Assembly (NCBI GenBank): GCA_018665385.1
Contig: JABJDN010000113.1
Span: forward strand, 1 to 18,162
Length of the DNA: 18,162 nucleotides
Direction: 5' to 3'
Origin: Phycisphaerae bacterium
GTDB lineage: Bacteria; Planctomycetota; Phycisphaerae; Phycisphaerales; SM1A02
The notes beneath the pieces are model-generated. The model did no database searches. It worked only from the letters and a program-made list of their open reading frames with translations, and was not told the origin of the DNA. The position numbers were made by a program, and so were the translations under genes. Numbering within the stretch: position 1 is the stretch's first letter; each line of letters opens with the position of its first letter. This document shows positions 6,837 through 15,214 of this stretch, one piece after another.

Positions 6837-7945
6837 TAATGGCTTTCTGTGTTAGGTCCAGCATCAAGGTCGAATAAAAAAGGAGCAACCCAGAGTTGGC
6901 TCGTATTCGTTTCGCGTTTGCTTGTCCACATCAGCCACATACCAGTTTCATCAAACACTGGCAGCCCATCAAAACCATTGGCATGGGTGATTCTTCGTTT
7001 TCGAGTTCCGTACCGTGTTGTGCCGTTTTCTACACCGCTATCTGCATCGCAAACGAACAGTTCATAATTGCGGTGGCTAATTTCACTTGTTGCATAAATG
7101 AGAAATCTATTGTTCGGATGCCAAAATGGTCCCCAGTTGACATGCTCATTATCTGTCAGTTGGTACTCGCGTTCAATTCCAACTATGGAGCCTGTTTCAT
7201 CAAACTGTAGTTCAGCAATGTACAGTTGTAGTAAATCATTGCCACGTCTATCTGAACGATACACAATCCGCTTTCCGTCGGGTGAAAAGAATGGGCCACC
7301 ATCGTATCCATCATCGCCTACAATTTTTCTTGATTCTCCAGATTGCAAATCGGTGATATATATATCTCCTGAACCAGTTGCCAGTGAGCAGTACAACAAA
7401 TGGCGACCATCTGGGCTCCATGAACCTTCCGCTAGATAGTGTTCGTTGTCTGTGACCAGCGGAGCAAACGTATTTGTCACTAAGTCAAGAGCAGTTATAT
7501 TCATTTGTTGAGGGAACGCCCAGCGGTATCGACCTGAACCACGCTGGTACCCTGGGATATCAGCATCAACCAATGGCGTCATCGTTGTAGCAAACAGCAC
7601 CATTGATTCATCGCTTGGGTGGAACCAACCACATGTATTTGCTGAACCCTTTGGGCTAAGTTGCTGGATACCAGAAAGACCTGTAATCGCGCCATTCTCA
7701 TCGAATGTAAGTGAGCCCATATACATTCCATAATCACTTGCAGGTTCCTCGCCTTCTTCAGGATGTTCTATTGCTTGGAAGATTACTCGTTTCGTACCAG
7801 GGTCAAAATACGATTCTCCTGCCTTCAGGAACATCGCAGTGTCCGTAAGTTGAACAGGCTCACCAATGGCGCTTGCTTCTTCGGGGTGAAGTGGCGCAGT
7901 TGCTGTGGCGGTTGCTAGTAAGAGTGCGATACAATGCAGAATCAT
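6836..7945 (-). CDS. Exported WD40-like (PD40/TolB-type) beta-propeller protein
   Basis: 369 residues with an N-terminal hydrophobic signal sequence (about 1-18), then repeated TolB-type propeller blades. Clear blade motifs are GSWSPDGRHLLYCS (174-187), GGPFFSPDGKRIVYRSDRRG (216-235), WGPFWHPNNRFLIYATSE (271-288) and a degenerate last copy near FDETGMWLMWTSKRE (331-345). Two weaker copies precede these, around FDPGTKRVIFQA and FHPSDESMVLFAT. The spacing fits a five- or six-bladed propeller in the periplasm or outside the cell, probably for protein or ligand binding. The ATG at 7945 has an excellent AAGGAG 8 bases upstream, inside the palindrome shared with rluA. The stop overlaps the lipoprotein start by one base. 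It is not TolB itself, since the TolB N-terminal domain is missing. Confidence 0.85.
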   Translation of the reverse strand: MILHCIALLLATATATAPLHPEEASAIGEPVQLTDTAMFLKAGESYFDPGTKRVIFQAIEHPEEGEEPASDYGMYMGSLTFDENGAITGLSGIQQLSPKGSANTCGWFHPSDESMVLFATTMTPLVDADIPGYQRGSGRYRWAFPQQMNITALDLVTNTFAPLVTDNEHYLAEGSWSPDGRHLLYCSLATGSGDIYITDLQSGESRKIVGDDGYDGGPFFSPDGKRIVYRSDRRGNDLLQLYIAELQFDETGSIVGIEREYQLTDNEHVNWGPFWHPNNRFLIYATSEISHRNYELFVCDADSGVENGTTRYGTRKRRITHANGFDGLPVFDETGMWLMWTSKRETNTSQLWVAPFLFDLDAGPNTESH

Positions 7946-7947
7946 TG

Positions 7948-7957
7948 GGAGATCTCC
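7948..7957. promoter_or_regulatory. Palindromic double Shine-Dalgarno site
   Basis: GGAGATCTCC is a perfect 10-base palindrome. Read on the minus strand it supplies the SD of the propeller gene (AAGGAG, 8 bases from ATG 7945). Read on the plus strand it supplies GGGAG, 6 bases before a TTG at 7958 in the rluA frame. One short site therefore appears to serve ribosome binding in both directions. Confidence 0.6.
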
Positions 7958-8626
7958 TTGGATAATCGAACGTCATATCATACTACTCCAGCGTACTTAC
8001 CGCACGATATTCCAGTGCTCTATCACGACGATTACATCGTCGCGCTCGATAAGCCTAGCGGTCTTTTGAGCGTAAAGGGGATTGGCCCCAGTAAAATTGA
8101 TTGCCTTGCTCTTCGCGCAGCATCTGCCATAGAGGGAGCTCGAATCGTTCATAGGCTTGATATGGATACTTCTGGCGTAATTGTATTGGCGCGGGATGCA
8201 GAAACACATCGTGAATTGAGCAGGCAGTTTCAAGACCGCGAAGTCGAGAAAGAATATGTTGCGGTTGTAGGGGGTTCGCTGAAAGAGGACAGTGGCGACA
8301 TCGATATTCCTATTCGTAAAGATATGGACAATCCACCAAAACAATGTGTAGATTACGATCAAGGGAAATCTTCTCAGACTGCTTGGAGCGTTCTGCAGAG
8401 AAAACCTGATCGCACTAGGGTATTACTTGCCCCAAAAACTGGTCGGTCACATCAGCTGCGTGTGCACTTAAAAGAGATTGGACATCCTATACTTGGCGAT
8501 AATTTATACGCCCCCCCAGAATTTCTAGCTATGGCAGCCAGGCTGCAATTGCATGCACAAAAATTAGTAGTGACGCATCCTGCAAGTAAAGAACGAATTA
8601 CGTTTTACTCGGCTTGTCCGTTTTAG
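7958..8626 (+). CDS. rluA: RluA-type rRNA/tRNA pseudouridine synthase
   Basis: Converts specific uridines to pseudouridine in RNA. In E. coli the RluA enzyme acts on 23S rRNA position 746 and tRNA position 32. The catalytic block HRLDMDTSG holds the active Asp (D68 from this start). Other RluA-specific matches are DKPSGLLSV near the N-terminus, RQFQDREVEKEYVA, PPKQCVDY, TGRSHQLRVHL and GHPILGDNLYA. There is no S4 domain, and the length (222-230 residues) fits RluA rather than RluC or RluD. I chose TTG 7958 because GGGAG lies 6 bases upstream; ATG 7934 would add 8 residues and overlap the divergent gene. The promoter must lie inside the divergent propeller gene. Exact RNA targets in this organism are unknown. 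Confidence 0.9.
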   Translation: MDNRTSYHTTPAYLPHDIPVLYHDDYIVALDKPSGLLSVKGIGPSKIDCLALRAASAIEGARIVHRLDMDTSGVIVLARDAETHRELSRQFQDREVEKEYVAVVGGSLKEDSGDIDIPIRKDMDNPPKQCVDYDQGKSSQTAWSVLQRKPDRTRVLLAPKTGRSHQLRVHLKEIGHPILGDNLYAPPEFLAMAARLQLHAQKLVVTHPASKERITFYSACPF

Positions 8627-8627
8627 T

Positions 8628-8665
8628 AAAAAAAGGGTACGAAGCATGAATTGCTCCGTACCCTT
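8628..8665 (-). terminator. Rho-independent terminator of clpC
   Basis: A 14-base stem (arms 8633-8646 and 8652-8665, AAGGGTACG core) closes a 5-base loop. On the minus strand the only irregular position is a G-U pair and the stem is followed by seven U (8634-8628), a textbook intrinsic terminator for clpC. On the plus strand there is an A-C mismatch and no U-run, so it would stop rluA transcripts poorly. Confidence 0.85.
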
Positions 8666-8689
8666 GCGCCTACTATGTTGAAACGAGTA

Positions 8690-11215
8690 TTAGCTGCTAG
8701 CTCCAGATGGCTCTGGTTCAGCTTCGCTGTTATCTTCGTTGTGTGATGAATCGAAGAACAGGTGATCGTCACCTTCCTTGTGAGAGACATCTAGATGGCA
8801 ACCTTCGTTGTAATCTCCGCTCAGAATAGCTTCCGCTAGCGGGTCTTCGATATACGTCCCAAGGGCACGACGCAGTGGTCGAGCACCGAAATCGGGGTTG
8901 TACCCTTTGTCGATAAGGAAGTCCTTCGCGCTTTGTTCAAGGGCCATCGTAACGCCCTTGGCTTTCAATCGATTCATGATTTTAAGAAGTTCGATATCGA
9001 TAATTAAGTACAAGTCATCTTTTGTAAGTGGTTGGAATACAACAACATCATCAAGGCGGTTTATGAACTCTGGACGGAAGAACTTTTCAGTTTCGCCAAG
9101 CAATTGTTTTTTCAACTTGTCGTAATCTGCAACTTCTTCTTTTTTACCAAAGCCAAACGACTGTCCGCCTTTGATAAGATCAGAGCCGATGTTTGAAGTT
9201 AGAATCACGATGGTGTTTCTAAAGTCTACTTTGCGACCAAAGGAATCCGTCAGTCGGCCTTCTTCCATAATTTGAAGAAGCATGTTAAACACATCGCTGT
9301 GTGCTTTTTCTACTTCGTCAAAAAGTACAACTGCATACGGTTTGCGGCGTACTTTTTCAGTAAGTTGGCCGCCTTCTTCGTAACCAACATAACCGGGAGG
9401 GGCACCAACAAGTCGCGAGACTGTGTGCTTCTCCATATATTCGGACATGTCAAGGTAGATCAAGGAATCAGAATCACCAAACATGAACTCAGCGATTGCT
9501 TTTGCGAGCAATGTTTTACCAACACCTGTTGGACCTAAGAATAGGAATGAGCCCATCGGTCGGTTCGGGTCTTTTAAGCCACTACGTGATTTACGAATTG
9601 CTTTTGCAATTTGTGTAATCCCGTCATGCTGGCTAATAACTGTACGGTGCAATTCATCTTCAAGTTGAAGTAATCGTTGCGATTCTGCTTCTTCGAGACG
9701 CGTCAACGGAACACCTGTCATACTTGAAACCACTTCAGCAATGATGTCTTCATCTACTTCGCTGGTGATTTCGTTCATTTGTTCTCGCCACTCTTTTTGA
9801 AGCGTGTCTTTTTTCGCGCGAAGTTTTTCTGCTTCATCACGAAGTGCAGCGGCAGCTTCGTAGTCAGCATTTTTAACCGCTTCGTCTTTTTTAACTTTTA
9901 GCAATTCCAATTGCTCTTCATGGTCAGCCATTGAAGGGGGCTTGGTCATAGATTTAAGTCGTATACGAGCGCCCGCTTCATCGATAACATCGATGGATTT
10001 ATCTGGTTGTACTCGCTCGGAAATATATCGGTTAGATAACTCAACAGCTGCTTTAATAGCACCTTTGGTATATTTCACACGGTGATGTTGTTCGTATCGC
10101 TCTTGAAGTCCAGTTAGAATTTCAATGGTATCTTCTGTATTTGGAGGGTTCACAGGGATGGATTGGAAGCGACGCTCAAGCGCGCTGTCTTTTTCAATAT
10201 ATTTACGATACTCATCGAATGTAGTAGCGCCAATGCATTGAATTTCTCCGCGGGAAAGAGCAGGCTTCAAAACGTTTGAAGCATCAATTGCTCCTTCAGC
10301 GCCACCTGCACCCACGAGGGTATGCAATTCATCAATAAAGAGCAGAATGTTTTTTGCACGCTTCACTTCGTTCATGACAGCTTTGATTCGTTCTTCGAAT
10401 TGACCACGGTATTTTGTACCCGCAACCATCATCGCAAGGTCTAGAACAACAACTCGTCGGTCGTGAAGTAACTCTGGCACTTCGCACTCAATAATGCGTT
10501 GAGCAAGGCCCTCAATGATTGCAGTTTTACCAACACCAGCTTCTCCGAGAAGGACGGGGTTGTTTTTTGTTCGACGGCATAAAATCTGGACGAGGCGTTC
10601 TATTTCTTTATAACGACCGATGACAGGGTCAAGCTCGCCTTTCTTAGCAAGTGCAGTGAGGTCGCGCCCAAAACTGTCAAGAGCAGGTGTTTTGCTTTTA
10701 CCTCTTCGTGGTGAAGGGCTTGGCGAATCACCTGAAGGTTCCATGTCTTCTTCGTCTACTTCTTCAACTTGGCCAACACCTGCGCCAAGAAGGTTCAGTA
10801 CTTCTTCGCGGACATCTTCAAGTTTAAGGCCTAAGTTCATGAGAACTTGTGCAGCAACTCCATCTTGCTCTCGGAGTAATCCTAGGAGCAAATGTTCTGT
10901 TCCAACGTAGTTGTGGTTCAATGAGCGTGCTTCTTCGATTGCGTATTCAATAACTTTCTTCGCACGAGGAGTTTGAGGAAGTTTGCCCATTGTGACCATA
11001 TCAGGGCCACTCTTGACAAGTTTTTCAACTTCAAGCCGTACTTTTCTCAAATCAATTTCGAGGTGCTTAAGGACATTAGCGCCAACGCCAGACCCTTCTT
11101 TCACCAAACCAAGCAGAATGTGCTCTGTTCCAATGTATTCGTGGTTAAAGCGTTGTGCCTCTTGGTTAGCAAGAGCCATTACTTTTCTAGCGCGATCTGT
11201 CAAACGTTCAAACAT
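8690..11215 (-). CDS. clpC: ATP-dependent Clp protease ATP-binding subunit ClpC
   Basis: AAA+ unfoldase that feeds proteins to the ClpP peptidase. 841 residues from the ATG at 11215, which begins the family N-terminus MFERLTDRARKVM and has GGAG 9 bases upstream. The same frame is open 96 bases further but that part is not protein-like. Domains: two Clp_N repeats (about 1-145, with the EHILLGL and EHLLLGL copies), an acidic/Ser-Pro linker (150-175), AAA-1 with Walker A GEAGVGKT (224-231) and Walker B LLFIDE (291-296), a UVR-type coiled middle domain (about 433-470), and AAA-2 with Walker A GPTGVGKT (561-568) and Walker B VVLFDE (629-634). The ClpP-docking tripeptide is FGF (687-689), where VGF is common. 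The C-terminus (about 815-841) is an acidic tail. No clpP or mcsA/mcsB/ctsR is adjacent. Confidence 0.97.
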   Translation of the reverse strand: MFERLTDRARKVMALANQEAQRFNHEYIGTEHILLGLVKEGSGVGANVLKHLEIDLRKVRLEVEKLVKSGPDMVTMGKLPQTPRAKKVIEYAIEEARSLNHNYVGTEHLLLGLLREQDGVAAQVLMNLGLKLEDVREEVLNLLGAGVGQVEEVDEEDMEPSGDSPSPSPRRGKSKTPALDSFGRDLTALAKKGELDPVIGRYKEIERLVQILCRRTKNNPVLLGEAGVGKTAIIEGLAQRIIECEVPELLHDRRVVVLDLAMMVAGTKYRGQFEERIKAVMNEVKRAKNILLFIDELHTLVGAGGAEGAIDASNVLKPALSRGEIQCIGATTFDEYRKYIEKDSALERRFQSIPVNPPNTEDTIEILTGLQERYEQHHRVKYTKGAIKAAVELSNRYISERVQPDKSIDVIDEAGARIRLKSMTKPPSMADHEEQLELLKVKKDEAVKNADYEAAAALRDEAEKLRAKKDTLQKEWREQMNEITSEVDEDIIAEVVSSMTGVPLTRLEEAESQRLLQLEDELHRTVISQHDGITQIAKAIRKSRSGLKDPNRPMGSFLFLGPTGVGKTLLAKAIAEFMFGDSDSLIYLDMSEYMEKHTVSRLVGAPPGYVGYEEGGQLTEKVRRKPYAVVLFDEVEKAHSDVFNMLLQIMEEGRLTDSFGRKVDFRNTIVILTSNIGSDLIKGGQSFGFGKKEEVADYDKLKKQLLGETEKFFRPEFINRLDDVVVFQPLTKDDLYLIIDIELLKIMNRLKAKGVTMALEQSAKDFLIDKGYNPDFGARPLRRALGTYIEDPLAEAILSGDYNEGCHLDVSHKEGDDHLFFDSSHNEDNSEAEPEPSGASS

Positions 11216-11254
11216 AATTCGTGTCTCCGCCACACATGATATGCGGGATGGGCT

Positions 11255-11282
11255 TCTATAGCATGCAAAAGCGCATGCCCAA
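11255..11282 (-). promoter_or_regulatory. Candidate clpC promoter with inverted repeat in the spacer
   Basis: On the minus strand, TTGGGC (11282-11277) and TATAGA (11260-11255) are 16 bases apart, a fair sigma-70-like pair about 40 bases before the clpC ATG. The spacer is filled by two GCATGC copies (11261-11266 and 11273-11278) separated by 6 bases, which form an inverted repeat and could be an operator. It is not a CtsR or CIRCE element by eye. Confidence 0.35.
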
Positions 11283-11368
11283 TACGACAATCGGTACAAC
11301 TTTCGTTCCATTTGAATACTTCTCTATATAAAGCTAGAAATAGTCTCATGCATATGAAAAGGGGGAAA

Positions 11369-12106
11369 TTACGTCGCCTGAATCGGAGCGATACCACCCG
11401 AATGTGCCAAGTTGGCGGGGTGGTCAATTTGACCATGCCGAAGGTGCACAACCGAGTCTCCTCTGCGTGCAATGTCTAGATTATGCGTCACTAAAACGAT
11501 TGTAAGGCCTTCTACATGGAGCGAACTGAGGACGTCGAGAATTTCGTTCCCTGTCGCCTCATCAAGATTGCCTGTTGGCTCATCAGCAAGAAGAACACTA
11601 GGTTCATTAATAAGCGCACGCGCGATTGCAACCCTTTGCCGTTCTCCGCCAGAGAGTTCACGTGGGCGGTGGGAAAGTCGGTGCCCTAGCCCAAATTGTT
11701 CTAACAGTTGCGTTCCACGAGAGCGAGATTTTTCAGTTGCATTACCAAATCCCCCGATCATTGCCGGTAGAACAGTATTTTCAAGAACAGTAAGTTCTGG
11801 GAGCAAATGGTAAAACTGGAATACAAAACCAATATCGGAATTTCGATATTGGTTGATTTGTCTATTGGTTTGTTCCCATATCGATTCACCTTTGAACAGT
11901 ACTGAGCCGCCATCAATTTTATCTGGCCGATCCAGACCACCAAGTAAATGCAATGCTGTCGATTTTCCTGAGCCGCTCGATCCAAGAATAGTAACCCACT
12001 TGCCTTCGTGCACCTGAAGGGAAGCATCACGCAAGACCGGTACACTCGCACGGCCTAATTGATACGTTTTCTTAAGGCGTATACCCTCAAGTATCAGGTT
12101 ACTCAT
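11369..12106 (-). CDS. lolD: LolD-like ABC transporter ATPase
   Basis: 245-residue ATP-binding subunit of a MacB/LolCDE-type ABC system, which uses ATP on the cytoplasmic side to extract lipoproteins or drive other periplasmic work through its permease. Motifs: Walker A GSSGSGKS (42-49), Q-loop at Q97, signature LSGGERQR (151-158), Walker B VLLADEP (171-177) and H-loop H208. The stretch FYHLLPELTVLENTVLPAMIGG (from residue 98) resembles the LolD 'HHLLPDFTALEN' segment. The C-terminus has about 20 extra residues after the last family helix. Its ATG sits in the last codons of the permease gene (shared ATGAGTAA, 12099-12106), so they are coupled. LolD is favoured over MacB or FtsE because of the permease it accompanies. 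Confidence 0.85.
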   Translation of the reverse strand: MSNLILEGIRLKKTYQLGRASVPVLRDASLQVHEGKWVTILGSSGSGKSTALHLLGGLDRPDKIDGGSVLFKGESIWEQTNRQINQYRNSDIGFVFQFYHLLPELTVLENTVLPAMIGGFGNATEKSRSRGTQLLEQFGLGHRLSHRPRELSGGERQRVAIARALINEPSVLLADEPTGNLDEATGNEILDVLSSLHVEGLTIVLVTHNLDIARRGDSVVHLRHGQIDHPANLAHSGGIAPIQAT

Positions 12107-13922
12107 GACGTAGCGCCTTAACTGGGTCTGTGTCTGCTGCTTTTGCTGCTGGAATCACTGCACCGATAAGGCAAAACAAAATTGCTCCGAAGGCAGTGAC
12201 AATACTCGATGGCCAGTCGACATTGTTCGGGATGATAGAGAAGTAATACACAGAGGCATCCCAGATAACTAAGCCGCCAATCGATTTAATAAACAGCGCA
12301 AGTGCGCCTATTCCAGCGAAGGTAGCAAAGCCAAGAATGCCAAGCACGATAGGTAGCATTTGCCCACCTCTAGATTTTGCAATTGTAAGGATAGTAATGC
12401 CACCCGCTATTGCAAATGCAGCAATGGCCATTCCGAGTGGTGGGTTTCCCATCGCATCATGAATTTCATTGATATTCTTCGTAATGAGCCATCCAACAAG
12501 TAAGCCAAGGGCAGAACCTAACACGCCAATCACCAGACTGTACTGCAAGAAAATCCAAACAATGCTTCCTCGAGAAGCGCCTATGCTTCGAAGAATTCCA
12601 ATGTCGCGGGTTTTTTCATAGACGATAGACCAGAAGATTGAAAGAATAAGTGCGGCAACTACAAGGTATACGATTGAAAATAATGTTCGCATTAACTCGC
12701 GTTCTTTTTCAACCGGACCAGTGAAACTTCTTTGTTGTTCTTCCCACGTGTGAATGGTCAGACCTGGGTTACTTCTAGAAGGTGGCATAACTGTGGTGTC
12801 GAATGGCATACCTGCAATAAACTGGTCGTAAATGTTTTCCACGATGATTTCAAGTTCGTTTGCAGAGATTCCTGCCACGCCACGTATAAGAATACTTGTA
12901 GCTTTCGCAGGATCAACGCCAACGATTTCAGTGGGATCATCTTCGTCGACAATTTGCGCTTCGTCCAAATGTAACAATTTTTGGGCTGTATGGATTGGCA
13001 CAAAAATACGTGATTCATCAATCATAAAAACGCCGGATTGAAACTCATTTACAAAGGGAAGAATGACAGATTCTGGTTCAATTACGCCGCCCTCAGAATC
13101 TACTGGCAACATAGTTAGCGTGCCATCAAACCGTGGGAGCCACCAGTAATCATGCCGTACAACTTCATACGTACCGTCTTTTTGACGTTCGTTGCCTTCA
13201 GAAACATGTAATCCAGAAACAATGCCATCTCTTCCGTTCTGCATGAGCGTCAAGCCTTGCTCAAGTATGGCATCTGGATTTCCAAGGCGTTCATCTAAAG
13301 CAAGAGTACGTGACCATTGCTCGTCGCTCATGATTTGTTGTACAGCAGCCCACAGACCTACATCTTCGTAGTTCAGCGCGCTCGAAGCGCTATTCGCAAC
13401 TTCAACTAGTTCGTTCCAATCATCATCTTGCATTTCATCGCGGAGGAGTTCTTGGTTTTCTGTTATTACATCAAGCAATAACCAGTCACGTTGATTCTCC
13501 GTTGGAGTTTTCCATTGCAGTGATGAATCGTAGGAAGTGACTTTTGCAAACGAAATTGGTTCGATACCCCAAACTTGCACAGTTTCACTTTGCTTTGCTT
13601 CGGACTCGGGGTACGGCATCCGTAACAAGCCCCAGCCATCTACTATTGGAGTCGCTGCGAGAACATTGGAATTTTCTTCTAACTGTGCTATGAGTTCATC
13701 GTAATGAGGAAGCCCCGAAATACCGTATGTCACAATGACGTCGCCCATTAGTGTGCGCCCAGATGATTGCACCATGTGCAAGAAACCCGACATGACTGAC
13801 ACGACTACTATGACCAATGCAACACAAAGTGCTACAGCCAATATGGCGATAAGCGGGATGACCCTGCTTGTCAGGTACTTTGTTGTAAGTAGGAGTTGGT
13901 ACACAAGATGTGCATCGTACAA
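12099..13922 (-). CDS. LolC/LolE-like (FtsX family) ABC permease, enlarged
   Basis: Inner-membrane permease partner of the LolD-like ATPase just downstream. The first membrane helix is at about residues 20-47, followed by SVMSGF as in LolC (VLSVMNGF). A large extracytoplasmic domain spans about 50-405. The FtsX domain then has helices near 411-432, 455-485 and 575-597, and the C-terminus ends PVKALRHE, much like the PAEALRYE of E. coli LolC. At 607 residues it is about 200 longer than LolC/LolE. The extra length lies in the outer domain and in an inserted hydrophobic stretch (about 495-555) followed by VYYFSIIPNNVDW. The start is TTG at 13922 without a clear SD; a GTG six codons later is an alternative. 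No second permease is nearby, so it may act as a homodimer (inference). Confidence 0.85.
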   Translation of the reverse strand: MYDAHLVYQLLLTTKYLTSRVIPLIAILAVALCVALVIVVVSVMSGFLHMVQSSGRTLMGDVIVTYGISGLPHYDELIAQLEENSNVLAATPIVDGWGLLRMPYPESEAKQSETVQVWGIEPISFAKVTSYDSSLQWKTPTENQRDWLLLDVITENQELLRDEMQDDDWNELVEVANSASSALNYEDVGLWAAVQQIMSDEQWSRTLALDERLGNPDAILEQGLTLMQNGRDGIVSGLHVSEGNERQKDGTYEVVRHDYWWLPRFDGTLTMLPVDSEGGVIEPESVILPFVNEFQSGVFMIDESRIFVPIHTAQKLLHLDEAQIVDEDDPTEIVGVDPAKATSILIRGVAGISANELEIIVENIYDQFIAGMPFDTTVMPPSRSNPGLTIHTWEEQQRSFTGPVEKERELMRTLFSIVYLVVAALILSIFWSIVYEKTRDIGILRSIGASRGSIVWIFLQYSLVIGVLGSALGLLVGWLITKNINEIHDAMGNPPLGMAIAAFAIAGGITILTIAKSRGGQMLPIVLGILGFATFAGIGALALFIKSIGGLVIWDASVYYFSIIPNNVDWPSSIVTAFGAILFCLIGAVIPAAKAADTDPVKALRHE

Positions 13923-14041
13923 CGTAGCAGTGGCTGTGTTGCAAATGAACTACGAAATGTGTCCTCATCGTACTGCGGCATTTTGAGAAATCACAGCCTC
14001 GTAAGTGTTGAGGCAGACGCCTGCGAGTACCATATGTACGG

Positions 14042-15214
14042 ATGGCGTTTGCATCAGACATAATTGGAGTAATTGTAGGGGTATCCCTATTCCTTTGGAT
14101 TGGAGTTGGATTTCGGTTGTGGTCGATGGCTAAGACAAAATCAACAATTCGCGAAGGTCTAACGCTACCCATGCCAGAAAACACAACCGTGAGCATCATC
14201 GTTCCTGCCCACAACGAGGAGCGCGTAATTGATAGGTGTGCCACTTCTTTACGCAATCAATCTTTTACAGCTGTTCAAATCATTTTTGTCCTTGATAGGT
14301 GCACCGACAGCACATTAGCAATTTTGCAAAAGCATGCAGAAGAAGACTCGCGGATTTGCCTTATAGAAAACGAAAGTTGCCCTGATGGTTGGGCAGGTAA
14401 ATGCAACGCAGCTAAAGTTGGAGCACAGCAAGCATCAGGGGATTGGCTCCTGTTCACAGACGCAGATACGAAATTCGATAGAGAACTTGTAAAGTGCGCT
14501 GTGGCATCAGCTATCGAGCGTGGCGCTTCGCTTTTAAGTGTTTTAAGCTCACTTACGATTACAAAATATTTTGAAAAACTTGTTCAGCCAATTGCTGGAA
14601 CGTTCCTTGTACGACAATTTCCCATAGATAAGATTAATAGAGAGCACCGCTCTAGACCATTCGCAAACGGGCAGTTCATGCTTTTTTCAAGAAAGGTCTA
14701 CGAGTCGATAGGCGGGCACGATTCCGTGAAAGACGATCTTCTAGAAGATATTGCAATCGCGAGAGTAGTACATAGTAGTGGCGGTAGAGTGCAGATGCTG
14801 TTCGCAGAGGGAATGTTGAAATGCTCTATGTATCCAAGTTTTGAGGCGTTTCGCCGAGGTTGGAAGCGAATCTACATAGAAGCGAGTTCGCGAAATGTAA
14901 ACCGTTTGATTCGCAGCGGAATACTTGCGATTATTGTTTCGCTATTGCTTCCTGCTGCAGGTGTTGCTGGTATTCTCGTTGGGGATGTTGTATCGCCATT
15001 ACTTTTTTGGGTTTCCATCGCATCCCTAGTAGCGATGGTAGTTGTCGTAGGCTGGCTGTATTCGATCAATAGCGCGCCAGTCGTTTTCGCTATTTTTGCG
15101 CCGATTGGCGGGCTCGTTGTAGCCATACTTTTCTTTGAATCTGCACATATGCTTAAAAATCGTACCCCTATTTCTTGGGGTGGACGTGAATATATTCTGG
15201 AGCCAAGACCCTAA
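14042..15214 (+). CDS. Membrane glycosyltransferase family 2 (carotenoid/hopanoid GT-like)
   Basis: 390 residues. An N-terminal helix (about 5-27) is followed by a GT2 catalytic domain and C-terminal membrane helices (about 292-313, 318-340 and 347-366). Catalytic signatures: PAHNEE (55-60), the nucleotide-sugar/metal DxD site in FTDADT (138-143), the catalytic ED in LLEDIAIA (233-240), and RRGWKR (271-276), similar to the QxxRW position. The overall layout and the C-terminal SWGGREY match GT2 enzymes of the CruC/CrtQ (carotenoid) and HpnB (hopanoid-associated) type, so a lipid or isoprenoid acceptor is likely; the acceptor cannot be told from sequence. The stop shares one base with the surE start (TAATG), so the two are coupled. 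It is divergent from the permease gene across 119 bases in which I see no convincing promoter. Confidence 0.82.
   Translation: MAFASDIIGVIVGVSLFLWIGVGFRLWSMAKTKSTIREGLTLPMPENTTVSIIVPAHNEERVIDRCATSLRNQSFTAVQIIFVLDRCTDSTLAILQKHAEEDSRICLIENESCPDGWAGKCNAAKVGAQQASGDWLLFTDADTKFDRELVKCAVASAIERGASLLSVLSSLTITKYFEKLVQPIAGTFLVRQFPIDKINREHRSRPFANGQFMLFSRKVYESIGGHDSVKDDLLEDIAIARVVHSSGGRVQMLFAEGMLKCSMYPSFEAFRRGWKRIYIEASSRNVNRLIRSGILAIIVSLLLPAAGVAGILVGDVVSPLLFWVSIASLVAMVVVVGWLYSINSAPVVFAIFAPIGGLVVAILFFESAHMLKNRTPISWGGREYILEPRP

Noticed and set aside
11216..11311. N-terminal extension of the clpC frame
   Set aside because: The ClpC family starts at MFERLTDRARKV (11215), which has its own SD. The extra codons cover the likely promoter and read as non-protein sequence.
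13923..14041. Promoter pair between the permease and glycosyltransferase genes
   Set aside because: TTGAGG is present on the plus strand, but no acceptable -10 hexamer lies at 16-18 bases, so I do not call a promoter.
13696..14256. Long minus-strand open frame (186 codons) across the permease start and the glycosyltransferase start
   Set aside because: It overlaps two well-supported genes in another frame, and its product is rich in His, Cys and Arg with no recognisable motif.
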